A stretch of 64,000 nt of DNA from Mesostigma viride (Eukaryota; Streptophyta; Mesostigmatophyceae; Mesostigmatales; Mesostigmataceae). How positions within the stretch are numbered: position 1 is the first letter of the stretch; every line of letters begins with the position of its first letter. A program made the translations under genes and the position numbers. The stretch spans positions 1,573,899 through 1,637,898 of the forward strand of contig RPFO01000164.1 of the NCBI GenBank assembly GCA_009746045.1, read 5' to 3'. This document shows, one piece after another, positions 9,984-18,670 of this stretch. The notes below the pieces were generated by a model, which saw nothing but the letters and a program-made list of their open reading frames with translations, searched no databases and was not told the DNA's origin.

Positions 9984-10652
9984 ATGTCAAACGGCAACAC
10001 TATGATGGGATCACGCTGCAACCCAGTCATGAGCACAAGCGACGAGTACATTGGGGTCACGTCCAGGCCAGACGTGTACGATACTATCTGCGGGGACGAA
10101 GCCTATCAAAGCCTGACGTCTGCCATGTCAGACGCAATGGGCACCGAAACCGTTGTCGTCCCGTCAAGCGCGTACGACGTGTTCAATATTGACACCAGGA
10201 TTAAGGGTATGGGACTGAGCTATGGAAGCACTTTTGACAATCAAATGGCGTTTGGTGCAGAGAGACTACCAAGACCTGAAGATGTCGTGGGCGCGACGCT
10301 CGACGATCACAAGGTGGGCGTTGGCTTTATCACGTCCAACTCAAAGGACTTCCCCGTGCAAGACATTCAGGTGTTGAGGCCTTACATCCCTGCCCCCGTG
10401 AGCACGGATAACTGGGGAACGATTGGTCTCGCAACCAGGGGCGCGTTTGGTCAGATGCTCACGGACGGGACTCTGCTTATGGACCCTCGGTTCACTCTTC
10501 CCAGTCAGGCCATGGACATGAGTGGAGGGGGGATCTACGGCTTTCCCACTGTGTTGTCCGCCGCCCCGTTGGGCATCTGGGGAGAAGCCGGGTCGGCCCC
10601 AAGCACTAATGTATGGGGGGCGCCTGGCTCGTCAAACGTGTCGGTGTTGTGA
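9984..10652 (+). CDS. Unrecognised, candidate virion protein
   Basis: A 222-residue protein rich in Gly, Ser, Met and Pro with low charge: MSNGNTMMGSRCNPV at the start, and MDMSGGGIYGFPTV and GIWGEAGSAPSTNVWG near the end. No transmembrane segment or known domain is evident. The composition is that of a structural or tail-like virion component, but that is inference. It lies between two other plus-strand genes with short gaps. The ATG at 9984 is the only good start. Confidence 0.65.
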   Translation: MSNGNTMMGSRCNPVMSTSDEYIGVTSRPDVYDTICGDEAYQSLTSAMSDAMGTETVVVPSSAYDVFNIDTRIKGMGLSYGSTFDNQMAFGAERLPRPEDVVGATLDDHKVGVGFITSNSKDFPVQDIQVLRPYIPAPVSTDNWGTIGLATRGAFGQMLTDGTLLMDPRFTLPSQAMDMSGGGIYGFPTVLSAAPLGIWGEAGSAPSTNVWGAPGSSNVSVL

Positions 10653-10724
10653 GTGTTTGACACTGCGTTTATATGGGGCAAATAAAGGTCGTCGCTGTCA
10701 GGTAGAACGCGGCCAGATCTGCAA

Positions 10725-11192
10725 ATGGACACCGCGATTGTAGTCGAGGAATGGAGGCGCAACATGCGGACAATGACGTCAGAGTACATCGAGATTGATG
10801 ATGCTATTAAGCGGGCGTCCAAAGAACTGCTTCCGCTTAGAAAGCGCAGAACCGCCTTAGAAGGCACAATCATTGACACCATGATGTCCGCTGGCGTGGA
10901 CGCTTGCAACATTTCAGGCACGCGTGACAGACTCATCGTGAAGAAGACGCGAAAGAAGTCGAGCGCTAAGAAGGCGGACCACCTACAGAGACTGGCATCT
11001 TTTTTTGAAGGTGACGAACAGAGGGCGCAGGAGTGCTGGGACTACATTAACAACTCCGACGAGGTGGTTGAGGTTAATCGTCTTAAGCGTCAAACAAAGA
11101 AAGAGAGCAATAAACAGGCGGACAATGAAGGGGAGTTGGAGGAGGGCGAGGTGAGGGACAGTGCGGACGTTGAAGACGCGGAAGACGAATAG
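10725..11192 (+). CDS. Coiled-coil, charged protein of a giant-virus type
   Basis: 155 residues. The N-terminal half predicts a helix (residues 10-50, EWRRNMRTMTSEYIEID and KELLPLRKRRTALEGTI) followed by a basic stretch (VKKTRKKSSAKK) and a strongly acidic C-terminus (GELEEGEVRDSADVEDAEDE). The helix, short loop and Lys-rich layout resembles small conserved giant-virus proteins of unknown function (DUF5760-like in my recollection, not verified). It follows the candidate virion gene by 72 bases. Confidence 0.65.
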   Translation: MDTAIVVEEWRRNMRTMTSEYIEIDDAIKRASKELLPLRKRRTALEGTIIDTMMSAGVDACNISGTRDRLIVKKTRKKSSAKKADHLQRLASFFEGDEQRAQECWDYINNSDEVVEVNRLKRQTKKESNKQADNEGELEEGEVRDSADVEDAEDE

Positions 11193-11195
11193 AGA

Positions 11196-11339
11196 TTACC
11201 TCATGTCTCTCACAAAGTACGCCACTCCAAGCTCCGGGTGGTCATAAAAGCTGCCGTAACAGTTAATTACCCCCCACGCGTGTTCCGCAAGGTACTGCTC
11301 CGGGACAGTGCTGAAGTCGGCTTCGTCCTTGGATGCCAT
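11196..11339 (-). CDS. Small protein divergent from the RING gene (candidate)
   Basis: A 47-residue frame starting MASKDEADFSTVPEQYL and ending YFVRDMR. Its start codon overlaps the start codon of the plus-strand RING gene within CCATGG (11336-11341), so the two genes would be divergent with overlapping starts. It ends 3 bases after the stop of the coiled-coil gene. Aromatic and acidic residues are evenly spread, as in real proteins, but it is short and unrecognised. Confidence 0.45.
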   Translation of the reverse strand: MASKDEADFSTVPEQYLAEHAWGVINCYGSFYDHPELGVAYFVRDMR

Positions 11340-12081
11340 GGATCTTGTGGATGGACAGAAAATCTTTGTAAGCCCTGATGAACTGACTTGCTCGATCTGT
11401 CTGAACGCTCTGATCAATCCGGTCGTTATAGAGTGCAACACCAGGGTGCAGGACGGAAAGTGCGAGGCAATGGTGTGCAGACACCCGTGCATGGATCAGC
11501 TAATTGCAAAACAAAAGAATCGAGGGGGGCCGTCGGCGCCCGTTGTGGGCAAATGCATATTGTGCAGGGCGCCATGGCATCGTTACACTTTCAGGTACAA
11601 CGTGAAGGTTGGGTCTCTTACAAACGACCTGATAAGAAGATGTCCCTATTTTCATGACGGGTGCCCTGTGACGGGAACTCACTCCAGTCTGCAAATCCAC
11701 TCAACCTTGTGCGGATATCAAAGATTGGCGTGCCCCAACCGCGCGTACGGGTGCGCTGCCATGGTGCACAGGAAGGACTTCGGGAAGCACAAAGACGAAT
11801 GCGGTCATTTCCCGTGCAAATACTTTCTGGAGAGCGACGGGTGCCGGGCCACGTCAACTCTTGCCGACATAAAGATGCACGAAGACTCGTGCTCTTTTGG
11901 CGCGTACCCTTGCATCAATCTGATCAACAACGTGCGCAAGAAATTGGGCGTGTGGAACACGTGCAATGACAACAACCTGTTGCGATGGAGCTTGTGCGAA
12001 CAGGGAAAGGCGTATTTCCCGGCTGGGTGCGAATGCGGATGTGCGCAGACGGACGCAACCACTAATTCAATTAACGAATAA
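11338..12081 (+). CDS. RING and TRAF-type zinc finger protein
   Basis: A RING-like domain opens the protein (residues about 18-80: CSIC, CRHPC, CILCRAPW), followed by at least two TRAF-type zinc fingers (RCPYFHDGCPVTG, then CPNRAYGCAAMV with HKDECGHFPCKYF). This is the order found in TRAF/SIAH-like ubiquitin ligases. Such viral proteins usually redirect host ubiquitination; the substrate is unknown. I prefer the ATG at 11338 over the non-ATG start at 11308. It is 247 residues, intact, and convergent with the acidic histone-like gene, with 6 bases between the stops. Confidence 0.85.
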   Translation: MDLVDGQKIFVSPDELTCSICLNALINPVVIECNTRVQDGKCEAMVCRHPCMDQLIAKQKNRGGPSAPVVGKCILCRAPWHRYTFRYNVKVGSLTNDLIRRCPYFHDGCPVTGTHSSLQIHSTLCGYQRLACPNRAYGCAAMVHRKDFGKHKDECGHFPCKYFLESDGCRATSTLADIKMHEDSCSFGAYPCINLINNVRKKLGVWNTCNDNNLLRWSLCEQGKAYFPAGCECGCAQTDATTNSINE

Positions 12082-12087
12082 TAATTT

Positions 12088-12771
12088 TTAATTATCAACA
12101 AGTTCATCATCTTCTTCTGTTTCGTCATTGTCCTCGTCTGACTCGTCTGACGATTGCTCAAAAATTGAGAGCAGAGCACTCTCTCCTATCCTTGGTATGT
12201 TGTGCTTCAAATATACAAGCAGCGGGTCGGTAGGGTCCCACTGCAACCACCGCTCAAACGCAGTGACCATGTCAGCACACGATTGGCATTTGCACGTTGG
12301 CTCTGGGATCCCGTGCGCGGTCATTTCTGCGCATTCATCTCCCTCCTCTTTCTTGTCCTCTTCTTCACTCGATTCGTCTTCTTCTTGGACTTCATCACTC
12401 TCGCTATCCCCGTCTTCGTCCTCGTGCTCCCCGTCTTCGTCTCCTTCGCTCTCCTCCTCCTCGCCATCGCTGCCGGTGTCCTCGTCCATTTCGTCTCCTC
12501 GTTCAATGAGGATTTTGACGGCAGCCACCTCCTCTTCAAGTAATGGCCTGTCCATGTAAGTCATTGTCTCGGCGAGGAGTGCAGCATGCAGCGTGCACGC
12601 CACGTGCTGATTGCGCACTGCATCTGCGTTGTGGGATACGTAGACAGCCGCCCTCTCGCAGGCGACGGATAAGAGGTTGCAGATGAGTGCATCGATCGTG
12701 GTCTTGTCGACGTTGCTGAGTTCAAACGTCGGAGAAGCGCCGGACAACCCGGTTTTCATAAATTGGTACAT
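12088..12771 (-). CDS. Acidic protein with candidate histone fold
   Basis: Residues about 18-72 (from SNVDKTTIDALICNLL, through ACERAAVYVSHN, to RNQHVACTLHAALLAE) follow the helix-long helix-helix pattern of an H2B-type histone fold: an LSN start, a long central helix, a short basic loop, then a final helix. Histone-like proteins are known in several giant virus groups. Residues about 95-150 are almost all Asp, Glu and Ser, followed by a Cys motif (CKCQSC) and a helix with WLQWDPTDPLLVYL, then another acidic tail. The acidic runs resemble histone chaperones. The histone-fold call is my pattern reading and needs a profile search. Start ATG 12771. Confidence 0.6.
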   Translation of the reverse strand: MYQFMKTGLSGASPTFELSNVDKTTIDALICNLLSVACERAAVYVSHNADAVRNQHVACTLHAALLAETMTYMDRPLLEEEVAAVKILIERGDEMDEDTGSDGEEEESEGDEDGEHEDEDGDSESDEVQEEDESSEEEDKKEEGDECAEMTAHGIPEPTCKCQSCADMVTAFERWLQWDPTDPLLVYLKHNIPRIGESALLSIFEQSSDESDEDNDETEEDDELVDN

Positions 12772-12831
12772 GCCAAGCGTAACATACTGGTCATCAACAT
12801 TTATTTATTCCTTTCCGTGCCGCACGTTGGT

Positions 12832-13794
12832 TTACAAGTCAACCTCCACGATCTTTCTCCTCAGGTGCTGTGTGGCTCTGTCAATACCCCTCGAGTACCT
12901 CCTCCAACACCCGGGCCCTCTTCCCAACCCAATCACGCGCGGCGTTAGGTATCGGTTGCAGAAGAGGCAGCGGTCCCGGCGTGACCACCTGGCCATTGTG
13001 GCAACTGGGTCGGTGTTGAAATAGGACATCTCTAGATCAAAGGCGTCGTTCCATGCCCTCGTAACATGTGCAGACCCCCTCCTGTCCACCATGACCGCCA
13101 CGTCCTTGACGGAAAAGAAACACGTGTGGCGGTTGGCAACCACCCCCCACATCCTGTTAAGGCTGTCGACGCAAAATACAACGCGCTTGGCGCCCTCTCC
13201 GAGTGAAGGGAAGTAAGCGTGCATGTGCGCAAACTGCTTGTAATCATCCGGCGTCACATAGGTTCTATTTCCGCTTGCGTAACCACCAGGCGCTCTGACC
13301 CCACTCCACAGCACGTCTTGAAGCTTAGCAAGACCACCGGCAGCCTCTACAGACAATCGCAAGTGGCCAGCATCGTCCATGGTCGCGGGCATGGAGTACA
13401 CGTCTTCGTTTGTGCCAATGGTGATTCGCTCCCCGGTCGGCGTCCACGGAAACAAGTGATTTATAACTTCGAATACAAATTTTACAACCGACTCGTCTGC
13501 TCCCAGGATTGTGTAGTACTTGTTCTCCACCCTCCGCATGTGAGGCAGCAAGTGCTTCAGAGCATAGCCCTTTATATACTCCGCTGTCTGACCGACCATG
13601 GACATCACCCCGTCGTTTGCCAGGTTGAGCCGGGGGTCGTCTGGTAATTTAAGCAGGAATTGGATAGCCAAAAAACCATCTTTGAACACTTGGTTTGTCT
13701 CCTTGCTCACTCTGGCCCTGCACACGTCGGCCGCAGGCAACTCTCCCAATATTTTATCTACCAGCTCTAGCGGCAGGTCGTCGAACAATGCCAT
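12832..13794 (-). CDS. F-box protein
   Basis: The first 40 residues contain an F-box (LFDDLPLELVDKILGEL, then ADVCRARVSK), which binds SKP1 and brings targets to SCF ubiquitin ligases. The remaining 280 residues show no repeats I recognise and are probably the substrate-binding part. C-terminal Cys/His residues (CLFCNRYLTPRVIGLGRG) could bind zinc. I start at ATG 13794 (MALFDDLP); a start at 13833 would add 13 residues. The start overlaps the end of the upstream minus-strand gene by 41 bases, a compact viral arrangement. Giant viruses often encode F-box proteins. Confidence 0.78.
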   Translation of the reverse strand: MALFDDLPLELVDKILGELPAADVCRARVSKETNQVFKDGFLAIQFLLKLPDDPRLNLANDGVMSMVGQTAEYIKGYALKHLLPHMRRVENKYYTILGADESVVKFVFEVINHLFPWTPTGERITIGTNEDVYSMPATMDDAGHLRLSVEAAGGLAKLQDVLWSGVRAPGGYASGNRTYVTPDDYKQFAHMHAYFPSLGEGAKRVVFCVDSLNRMWGVVANRHTCFFSVKDVAVMVDRRGSAHVTRAWNDAFDLEMSYFNTDPVATMARWSRRDRCLFCNRYLTPRVIGLGRGPGCWRRYSRGIDRATQHLRRKIVEVDL

Positions 13795-14077
13795 TCTGAG
13801 CTTGGGATTGGTCTGACTGTGTGTTGGTCGCAACCGCGGGGATCAATTTGTTCTTTATATCCGGCAATATGGCTTGTATGAGGAAGTAAACACCTGTTAT
13901 TAAAATACACACATCGATTTTGGGAACTGCTTTGTAAGCGCCGGCAAATACAATGAGCGATTTCACAAGGGGTGCTTCAGTGGGAAAGTCCGCGAGCAGG
14001 ACAAACGGGACAAGAGTTGAAAACAACGCCGAGGTGGATGATAACGCGTCCTGTGCAACTACTGAGTCCATGAACAT
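13754..14077 (-). CDS. Small membrane protein
   Basis: 107 residues with two or three hydrophobic segments: about 17-32 (STLVPFVLLADF), 37-50 (SLIVFAGAY) and 57-73 (VCILITGVYFLIQAIL), then a polar basic tail. It is likely an inner-membrane virion or host-membrane protein. It overlaps the F-box gene start. No family is recognised. Confidence 0.65.
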   Translation of the reverse strand: MFMDSVVAQDALSSTSALFSTLVPFVLLADFPTEAPLVKSLIVFAGAYKAVPKIDVCILITGVYFLIQAILPDIKNKLIPAVATNTQSDQSQAQNGIVRRPAARAGR

Positions 14078-14172
14078 TACACAATAAATAAGCGAGTAAA
14101 TTTTATTGCAAGTTTCAGAGTTTTTACTTAATCATTTAAGTTTAGATACTGTCAACAATAAACAACTGTCAT

Positions 14173-15249
14173 TTAGAAGGTCTGGGAGCTCTGCACAATG
14201 TCAGCGCCGTTTCCAAACGCATCAAAAAAAAGGCTCTTGCAAAGAGCGCTGCAACGATCTGCCTCCGCCGCGTCCATGCTGACAGGGCCTGGCCCATCCT
14301 CGGCACGCGCAAACAACTGGATCATGTCAAGCACGTGCAAGAACCGCCTTTGGCGCATCCCGTCATCCACCAATGTTGCCCAGCACTGCTCGGAGCGCTC
14401 CATCGCCTTGATGTTGAGGTCGGAACGAATCTGCATCTCCCTTCGCCTGATCTCAGACTCTTTCTCCATCTCGGCGATCCTCAGCTCAGCCTGCTTCTCC
14501 TCAATTCGCGCCTTAATGCGGCGCTCGTTGTCCTCTGGAGAGGGCGCATAAGTCCTCTTGCACAAACTGGACTGGTGCCTGATCGACCTCGAAGTAGAGC
14601 CGTTGGACTCGGCCGTTGCTTCTTTCGCCGACGCCTCCGTGACAGCCTGAAGGCCCATGTGGTAGTCAATCTTGCACAGTGGGTCGTCGAGTCTCAGGTT
14701 GCGATTCATCTCCTTGAGCTTGTCAACTAGGCAGAAGGCAAACACCAGAGACGAGCTGTCGAGCCACTCCGCCAGCTTCTGGGCCATAAGGCAGTGAATC
14801 CACACGGGGGTGGTCTCTGGCCCGTCGCAATCACATTTTTCCATAACAACTCTTGACACCCTGTGAACGTTCCTGTTGATCTTTGTGAAGTAGAAGGACT
14901 CGGGGTTGGCGTCCTCTCCGAGCTGTCGGGCGTATTTCATCACGCGCTTGTCGGCCAAGAAGTCCAAAAATGTCTTGGCACCGTTGGAAATGGATCGAAC
15001 GAGGTCGGGGCCGTGGACTTTGTAGTCCGACTTGCGCACCCGCACGAGAACGTCGCTGTTTACCGGATACCCCTTTCCATTCATGGAGGGGTTAACCCGG
15101 AAGTAAAAATACGTGTTGTCTTGGTGTTGTAGGACAAAGCTGTCATCAAACGTGAGCTTCGTCTCGGACTCCATCACAAAAAATGCGGGTATGGAGACTT
15201 TGGGTGGATACGTCTGGATGGAGTGCGCAGTCCACCCGTGACATGACAT
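14173..15249 (-). CDS. KilA-N-like protein with C-terminal coiled coil
   Basis: The middle part (about residues 110-190) ends in PVWIHCLMAQKLAEWLDS followed by VFAFCLVDKL, the pattern of the KilA-N C-terminal helices (W-x-H/P, A-x-x-L-A-x-W). After a Ser/Thr linker comes a long Arg/Glu coiled coil (ERRIKARIEEKQAELRIAEM and onward), then a short globular end. KilA-N plus coiled coil suggests a dimeric DNA-binding regulator. I start at MSCHGW (15249); an ATG nine codons upstream (15276) and one downstream (MESETKL, about 15174) are alternatives. It is divergent from the D5 helicase, sharing the motif-rich intergenic region. Confidence 0.6.
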   Translation of the reverse strand: MSCHGWTAHSIQTYPPKVSIPAFFVMESETKLTFDDSFVLQHQDNTYFYFRVNPSMNGKGYPVNSDVLVRVRKSDYKVHGPDLVRSISNGAKTFLDFLADKRVMKYARQLGEDANPESFYFTKINRNVHRVSRVVMEKCDCDGPETTPVWIHCLMAQKLAEWLDSSSLVFAFCLVDKLKEMNRNLRLDDPLCKIDYHMGLQAVTEASAKEATAESNGSTSRSIRHQSSLCKRTYAPSPEDNERRIKARIEEKQAELRIAEMEKESEIRRREMQIRSDLNIKAMERSEQCWATLVDDGMRQRRFLHVLDMIQLFARAEDGPGPVSMDAAEADRCSALCKSLFFDAFGNGADIVQSSQTF

Positions 15250-15276
15250 TTGTATCTGTCTGCGTTTCCCGCCCAC

Positions 15277-15762
15277 TGGCCCGCCGCCAGATATTTTGTT
15301 TGTTACTGTCGTAACCGCCCAAAAATATCGCTGGCCACTTTCGTCCCGTCCAGTACTTTCCGTACGGTACTGTCGGTACTGCGTAATTTTAGTACGGACT
15401 GACGACAGTAACAGGATATTTTGTTGGACCGTACCGTACGCGATAGGATCTCGACGGACGTACCCCCTGTACCGCCCTGATATTTCAAACGTAAATATCT
15501 GGGATATTTTGAGATATTTTGGTCAGACTGTGAGTATAGATATTTACGAGATGCTTTCGAGCGAGTAGCAAAATATCAGCGCCAGATATTTATGCTGGAC
15601 AATATCTGGCACTTTGGCAATGAGTTCTGGGATATTTTTCGATTATACCCGCCGATTTTTGTGTGGGTACAAATATGAAGAATGCATGGGAGGGAAACAC
15701 GACACGCCCGCGTACCCTTTCCCACGGATAAGACCCTCTGTCCCAATCCTGGCGTCCACGTG
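15277..15762. promoter_or_regulatory. Divergent control region rich in GATATTT and GGTAC motifs
   Basis: About ten GATATTT or AAATATC motifs lie between 15292 and 15640, in both orientations. GTAC-centred words (CCGTACGGTACTG, CGGTACTG, ACCGTACGCG) fill 15355-15480. No gene is seen. The same two-word mix occurs in the intergenic part of the inverted repeat (41440-41580), which suggests a shared viral control element or origin for the D5 and KilA-N-like genes. Confidence 0.6.
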
Positions 15763-17894
15763 ATGGACGCGGACGGTGGACACAAGAGAAAACGGTTAGG
15801 CGAGTCGTGCGAAGAAGGCGATGGCGGGTACGAGTCGCCACCCGAATCCCCCGCCCCCCCGACGTGCCATTCGAGGACTCTCAAGGAGATGGCCCATCCG
15901 AAGGCGGTGCGGGGTCAGGACACCCCGCTTTCACCATGGATGAATTCCGGGGGCTTTTGGCGGACGAGGATGGCGTTGTCGGTTTTATCACAGAGGTCTC
16001 CAACTACGACAACGATCGCTGTCTGGACTTTGCGCGCATGGTGTTAAATGGCGTCGTAGAGGCACATCCAGCCGACATAATGAGCGATATATTCTGCCTT
16101 TTCAACCCGCAACCGGGAACGGTGATGGATGGAGATGTCAGGCTCAAACTGGCCGAGTGTCTGGACACGGTGTACAACTGTGAGAATGTTGAGGAAGTGT
16201 ACGCAAGACTCAACAGGCGCATGACTGCTGCCGTGTCAAGACTCATGGCGGTGATTGGCAGGATGGAGGAGATTCAAGAGTCGGGGATGATCAACGTGTT
16301 GTACTCAGCCAGTGCACGAATCATCACCATGCGCGAGGGGCTGTGCGGCATCATGGAGGCAAGAGTGTCTCCAAAAGTGCGCGAGCACTTGGTGAAGATG
16401 ATGGTGCGCTTGAGCAGCGGTTGCGTCGAGATCAACGACTTTCAGAAGCTTCTTGTCATCTTGACAAACAAGTGGTACGCGTCTGGCGTGCGACGGGGAC
16501 CCGAGGGTGATGACGGCGTGTACAGGCGTGTACTGACCTGCGACGGGCATGACACCCACTACTGGGAGCGATACACGACCGTGGCGGAGTGGGTGGCGGA
16601 GGAGACCAGCATGAAAGACACCGTGCTGTGGAGGATGGCCACGCGTGAGGCTGGTTTGAGAAAAAAGGTCATCGAAGTCATCTCTGGCTCCTGCAACGGA
16701 GATTACCCACTTCGACCGCGTGACCGCCACGTCTTTGCATTCAAGAACGGAATCTACAAGGCCAACGATGATGCCTTCTTTCCTTACCCAGCGGACGATC
16801 TTTCAACTGACGTGGGGGCGTGCCGGTACTTCCCTGACATTGAGCTTCCTCTCAATCTCTTCGAGGGCGACCAGTACAAGGGTGACTATGACACCGGTGG
16901 GTGGCAGGACATTGTGGTGGAGCCGGTTCTCAAGATCTTAGAGGACCAGGAGTTCAGCCTCCCTGTGATGAAGGTGTACTGGGCTCTGGCTGTCGGCAGG
17001 ATGTTGTATGACACCAAGGAGCTGTCGAACAACGATGTCATGGCTTATTTAAAGGGCGTGGCAGGCTCCGGCAAGTCCACTCTTGTCAAGATCGTGGAAT
17101 TGCTGTACGGTGACGATGCCGGCGTCGTTTCCAACAACATCGAGTCCGTGTTTGGGCTGTCGCAGCACCTTGATAAGTACGCCATCTACAGCTACGAGCT
17201 GAACGAGAGCTTTTCGCTCACACAGTCCGAGTTCCTGTCTCTGGTGAGCGGTGAGAAACTGAACATGGCGCGCAAGCACCGAGACGCGGTCTCGGCCGTG
17301 TGGAAGGCTCCGTTCCTGGCTGCAGGGAATCGCGCGTTCTGGAAAGGTGACAACGCCGGTGCGGTGTTTCGACGTCTCGTCATCTTCCCGTTTGACAAGA
17401 AGCCTCAGGGTCAGGACACGATGCTGGACAAGAGGATTGAGAGAAACATGGGCCTGATCGTTGTCAAAGGGAACCGGGCCTTCCGGGCCTTCACCCAAAA
17501 ACTGGGTGATGGGGAGTTGGAGCGAATCTTGCCCCCTGAGTTCCAGGCGTGGAGAAACGAGTCGCAGCAGGCTACCAATCCTCTGATGACATTCCTGACC
17601 ACTGTTTCGTGGGTAGAAAGAGGAGAGGAGCTTTACTGCCCGTGGGAGATTTTCCAGCGCAAGTATCAGGAGTGGCTGATGGCACGCGACAGGCGTCTGA
17701 GAGCAACACTGGACGATGACTACTACAAGCACGTCTTCACCGAGTTCCGTATCAGGGTGGTATTCGAGAAGGTCACAAAGACATACCCTCGCAACTCCAT
17801 GCACAGGAAGAGGGCGTTCTACGTGTACGGCGTGGACTTTGATATGGAGAACCCGGACATGAACTCCGGCTTCAACGACAACGTGCCAAACTAG
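15763..17894 (+). CDS. D5-like SF3 helicase (frame break near N-terminus)
   Basis: Superfamily 3 helicase of the poxvirus D5 type, the replicative helicase of Nucleocytoviricota. Walker A is GVAGSGKST (near 17056), the SF3 motif B region contains IYSYELNES, and motif C reads FLAAGNRAFW; D5_N-type sequence precedes it. From the ATG at 15807 the frame is open, but a more natural N-terminus begins at 15763 (MDADGGHKRKRL) in another frame. The two join at a C5-G-C7 run (15848-15860), so one base is probably missing or extra. The primase domain is not fused; a separate primase is at 33519. The protein is about 710 residues. Confidence 0.92.
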
Positions 17895-18054
17895 ACATTG
17901 CGTGTTGCTTGGTGGTGTACAAGAAAACAGTGTGCTTTGATCCACCGACCAGGTAGCGAGTGTGAGCGCAAACGTATTCTTTTTGTGCGTCCATCTGACA
18001 AGTAGTATAGTACATGCAAAAAAAATGCAGGGGTATCTTTAGGTGCTGTTCGCA

Positions 18055-18294
18055 ATGACGTCTATTTTAAGAGCTCATCCTACCTGGTCATCAAACATGT
18101 CAGGTGTGCGGTCTTTGCGCCCCGCCAATCCCGGCGTTCAGAACTGGGTATCTATAAATAACGGGGTTCCGTTTGGAAGTCTTCTAGAGGAGTTTGGAAT
18201 TGATGTTAAAGTTTTTAACGAAGAAACGTTTGGGGAACTTATGATTGGTCTCATCGTGTTGTGGGTTGTCCACAGCGTCCGCGGTTGTGGCTGA
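18055..18294 (+). CDS. Small protein with C-terminal hydrophobic segment
   Basis: 79 residues from ATG 18055. The last 20 residues (ELMIGLIVLWVVHSV) form a likely membrane anchor. The N-terminal half is polar. It converges with the minus-strand gene at 18251, overlapping it by 44 bases. No family is recognised. Confidence 0.5.
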   Translation: MTSILRAHPTWSSNMSGVRSLRPANPGVQNWVSINNGVPFGSLLEEFGIDVKVFNEETFGELMIGLIVLWVVHSVRGCG

Positions 18295-18667
18295 GTGCTA
18301 TTCCTAGTCTGCGTATTGCGTCTGAGGATGCAGTATTGGCATCCCTCTTGGGGGGCAAGTCTGTCTTCTTCTCAGGTCCCCACTCTATGTAAAGGGCGCA
18401 TCGTCCTACTTGTTTTATTCTAAATCCTCGGCGAAACAGCCGCTTTCCAATGTGCTTTACTATTTCGGTGGGAGAATACATGGGCAGACCGAATTGGTAT
18501 ATGGGCACGGTGTAGAAAGCAAACTGTCTTCCCTGACGAGCGCTGGACTCTATTGCTGTCTCTACTGCGTTCATCAACCGGTCTTCAACCACGCGGCTGC
18601 CGCGTTCCGATTCTCTACACATCGAATAGGCACGGTTTGCCGTGATCGGGGCTCTGGGACGTGACAT
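18251..18667 (-). CDS. Conserved giant-virus protein of unknown function
   Basis: 138 residues. The core FAFYTVPIYQFGLPMYS followed by IGKRLFRRGFRIKQVG and LYIEWGP matches the pattern of a small family present across giant viruses (a short proline-aromatic strand, a helix ending in a Gly-Phe turn, and a final Ile-Ser/Glu-Trp strand). The function is unknown. The start codon is 3 bases from the start codon of the divergent plus-strand gene at 18671. Confidence 0.65.
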   Translation of the reverse strand: MSRPRAPITANRAYSMCRESERGSRVVEDRLMNAVETAIESSARQGRQFAFYTVPIYQFGLPMYSPTEIVKHIGKRLFRRGFRIKQVGRCALYIEWGPEKKTDLPPKRDANTASSDAIRRLGIALSHNRGRCGQPTTR

Positions 18668-18670
18668 ACT

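Noticed and set aside
17049-17945. A 298-residue minus-strand frame opposite the D5 helicase
   Set aside because: It is antisense to conserved helicase motifs and has no recognisable domain.
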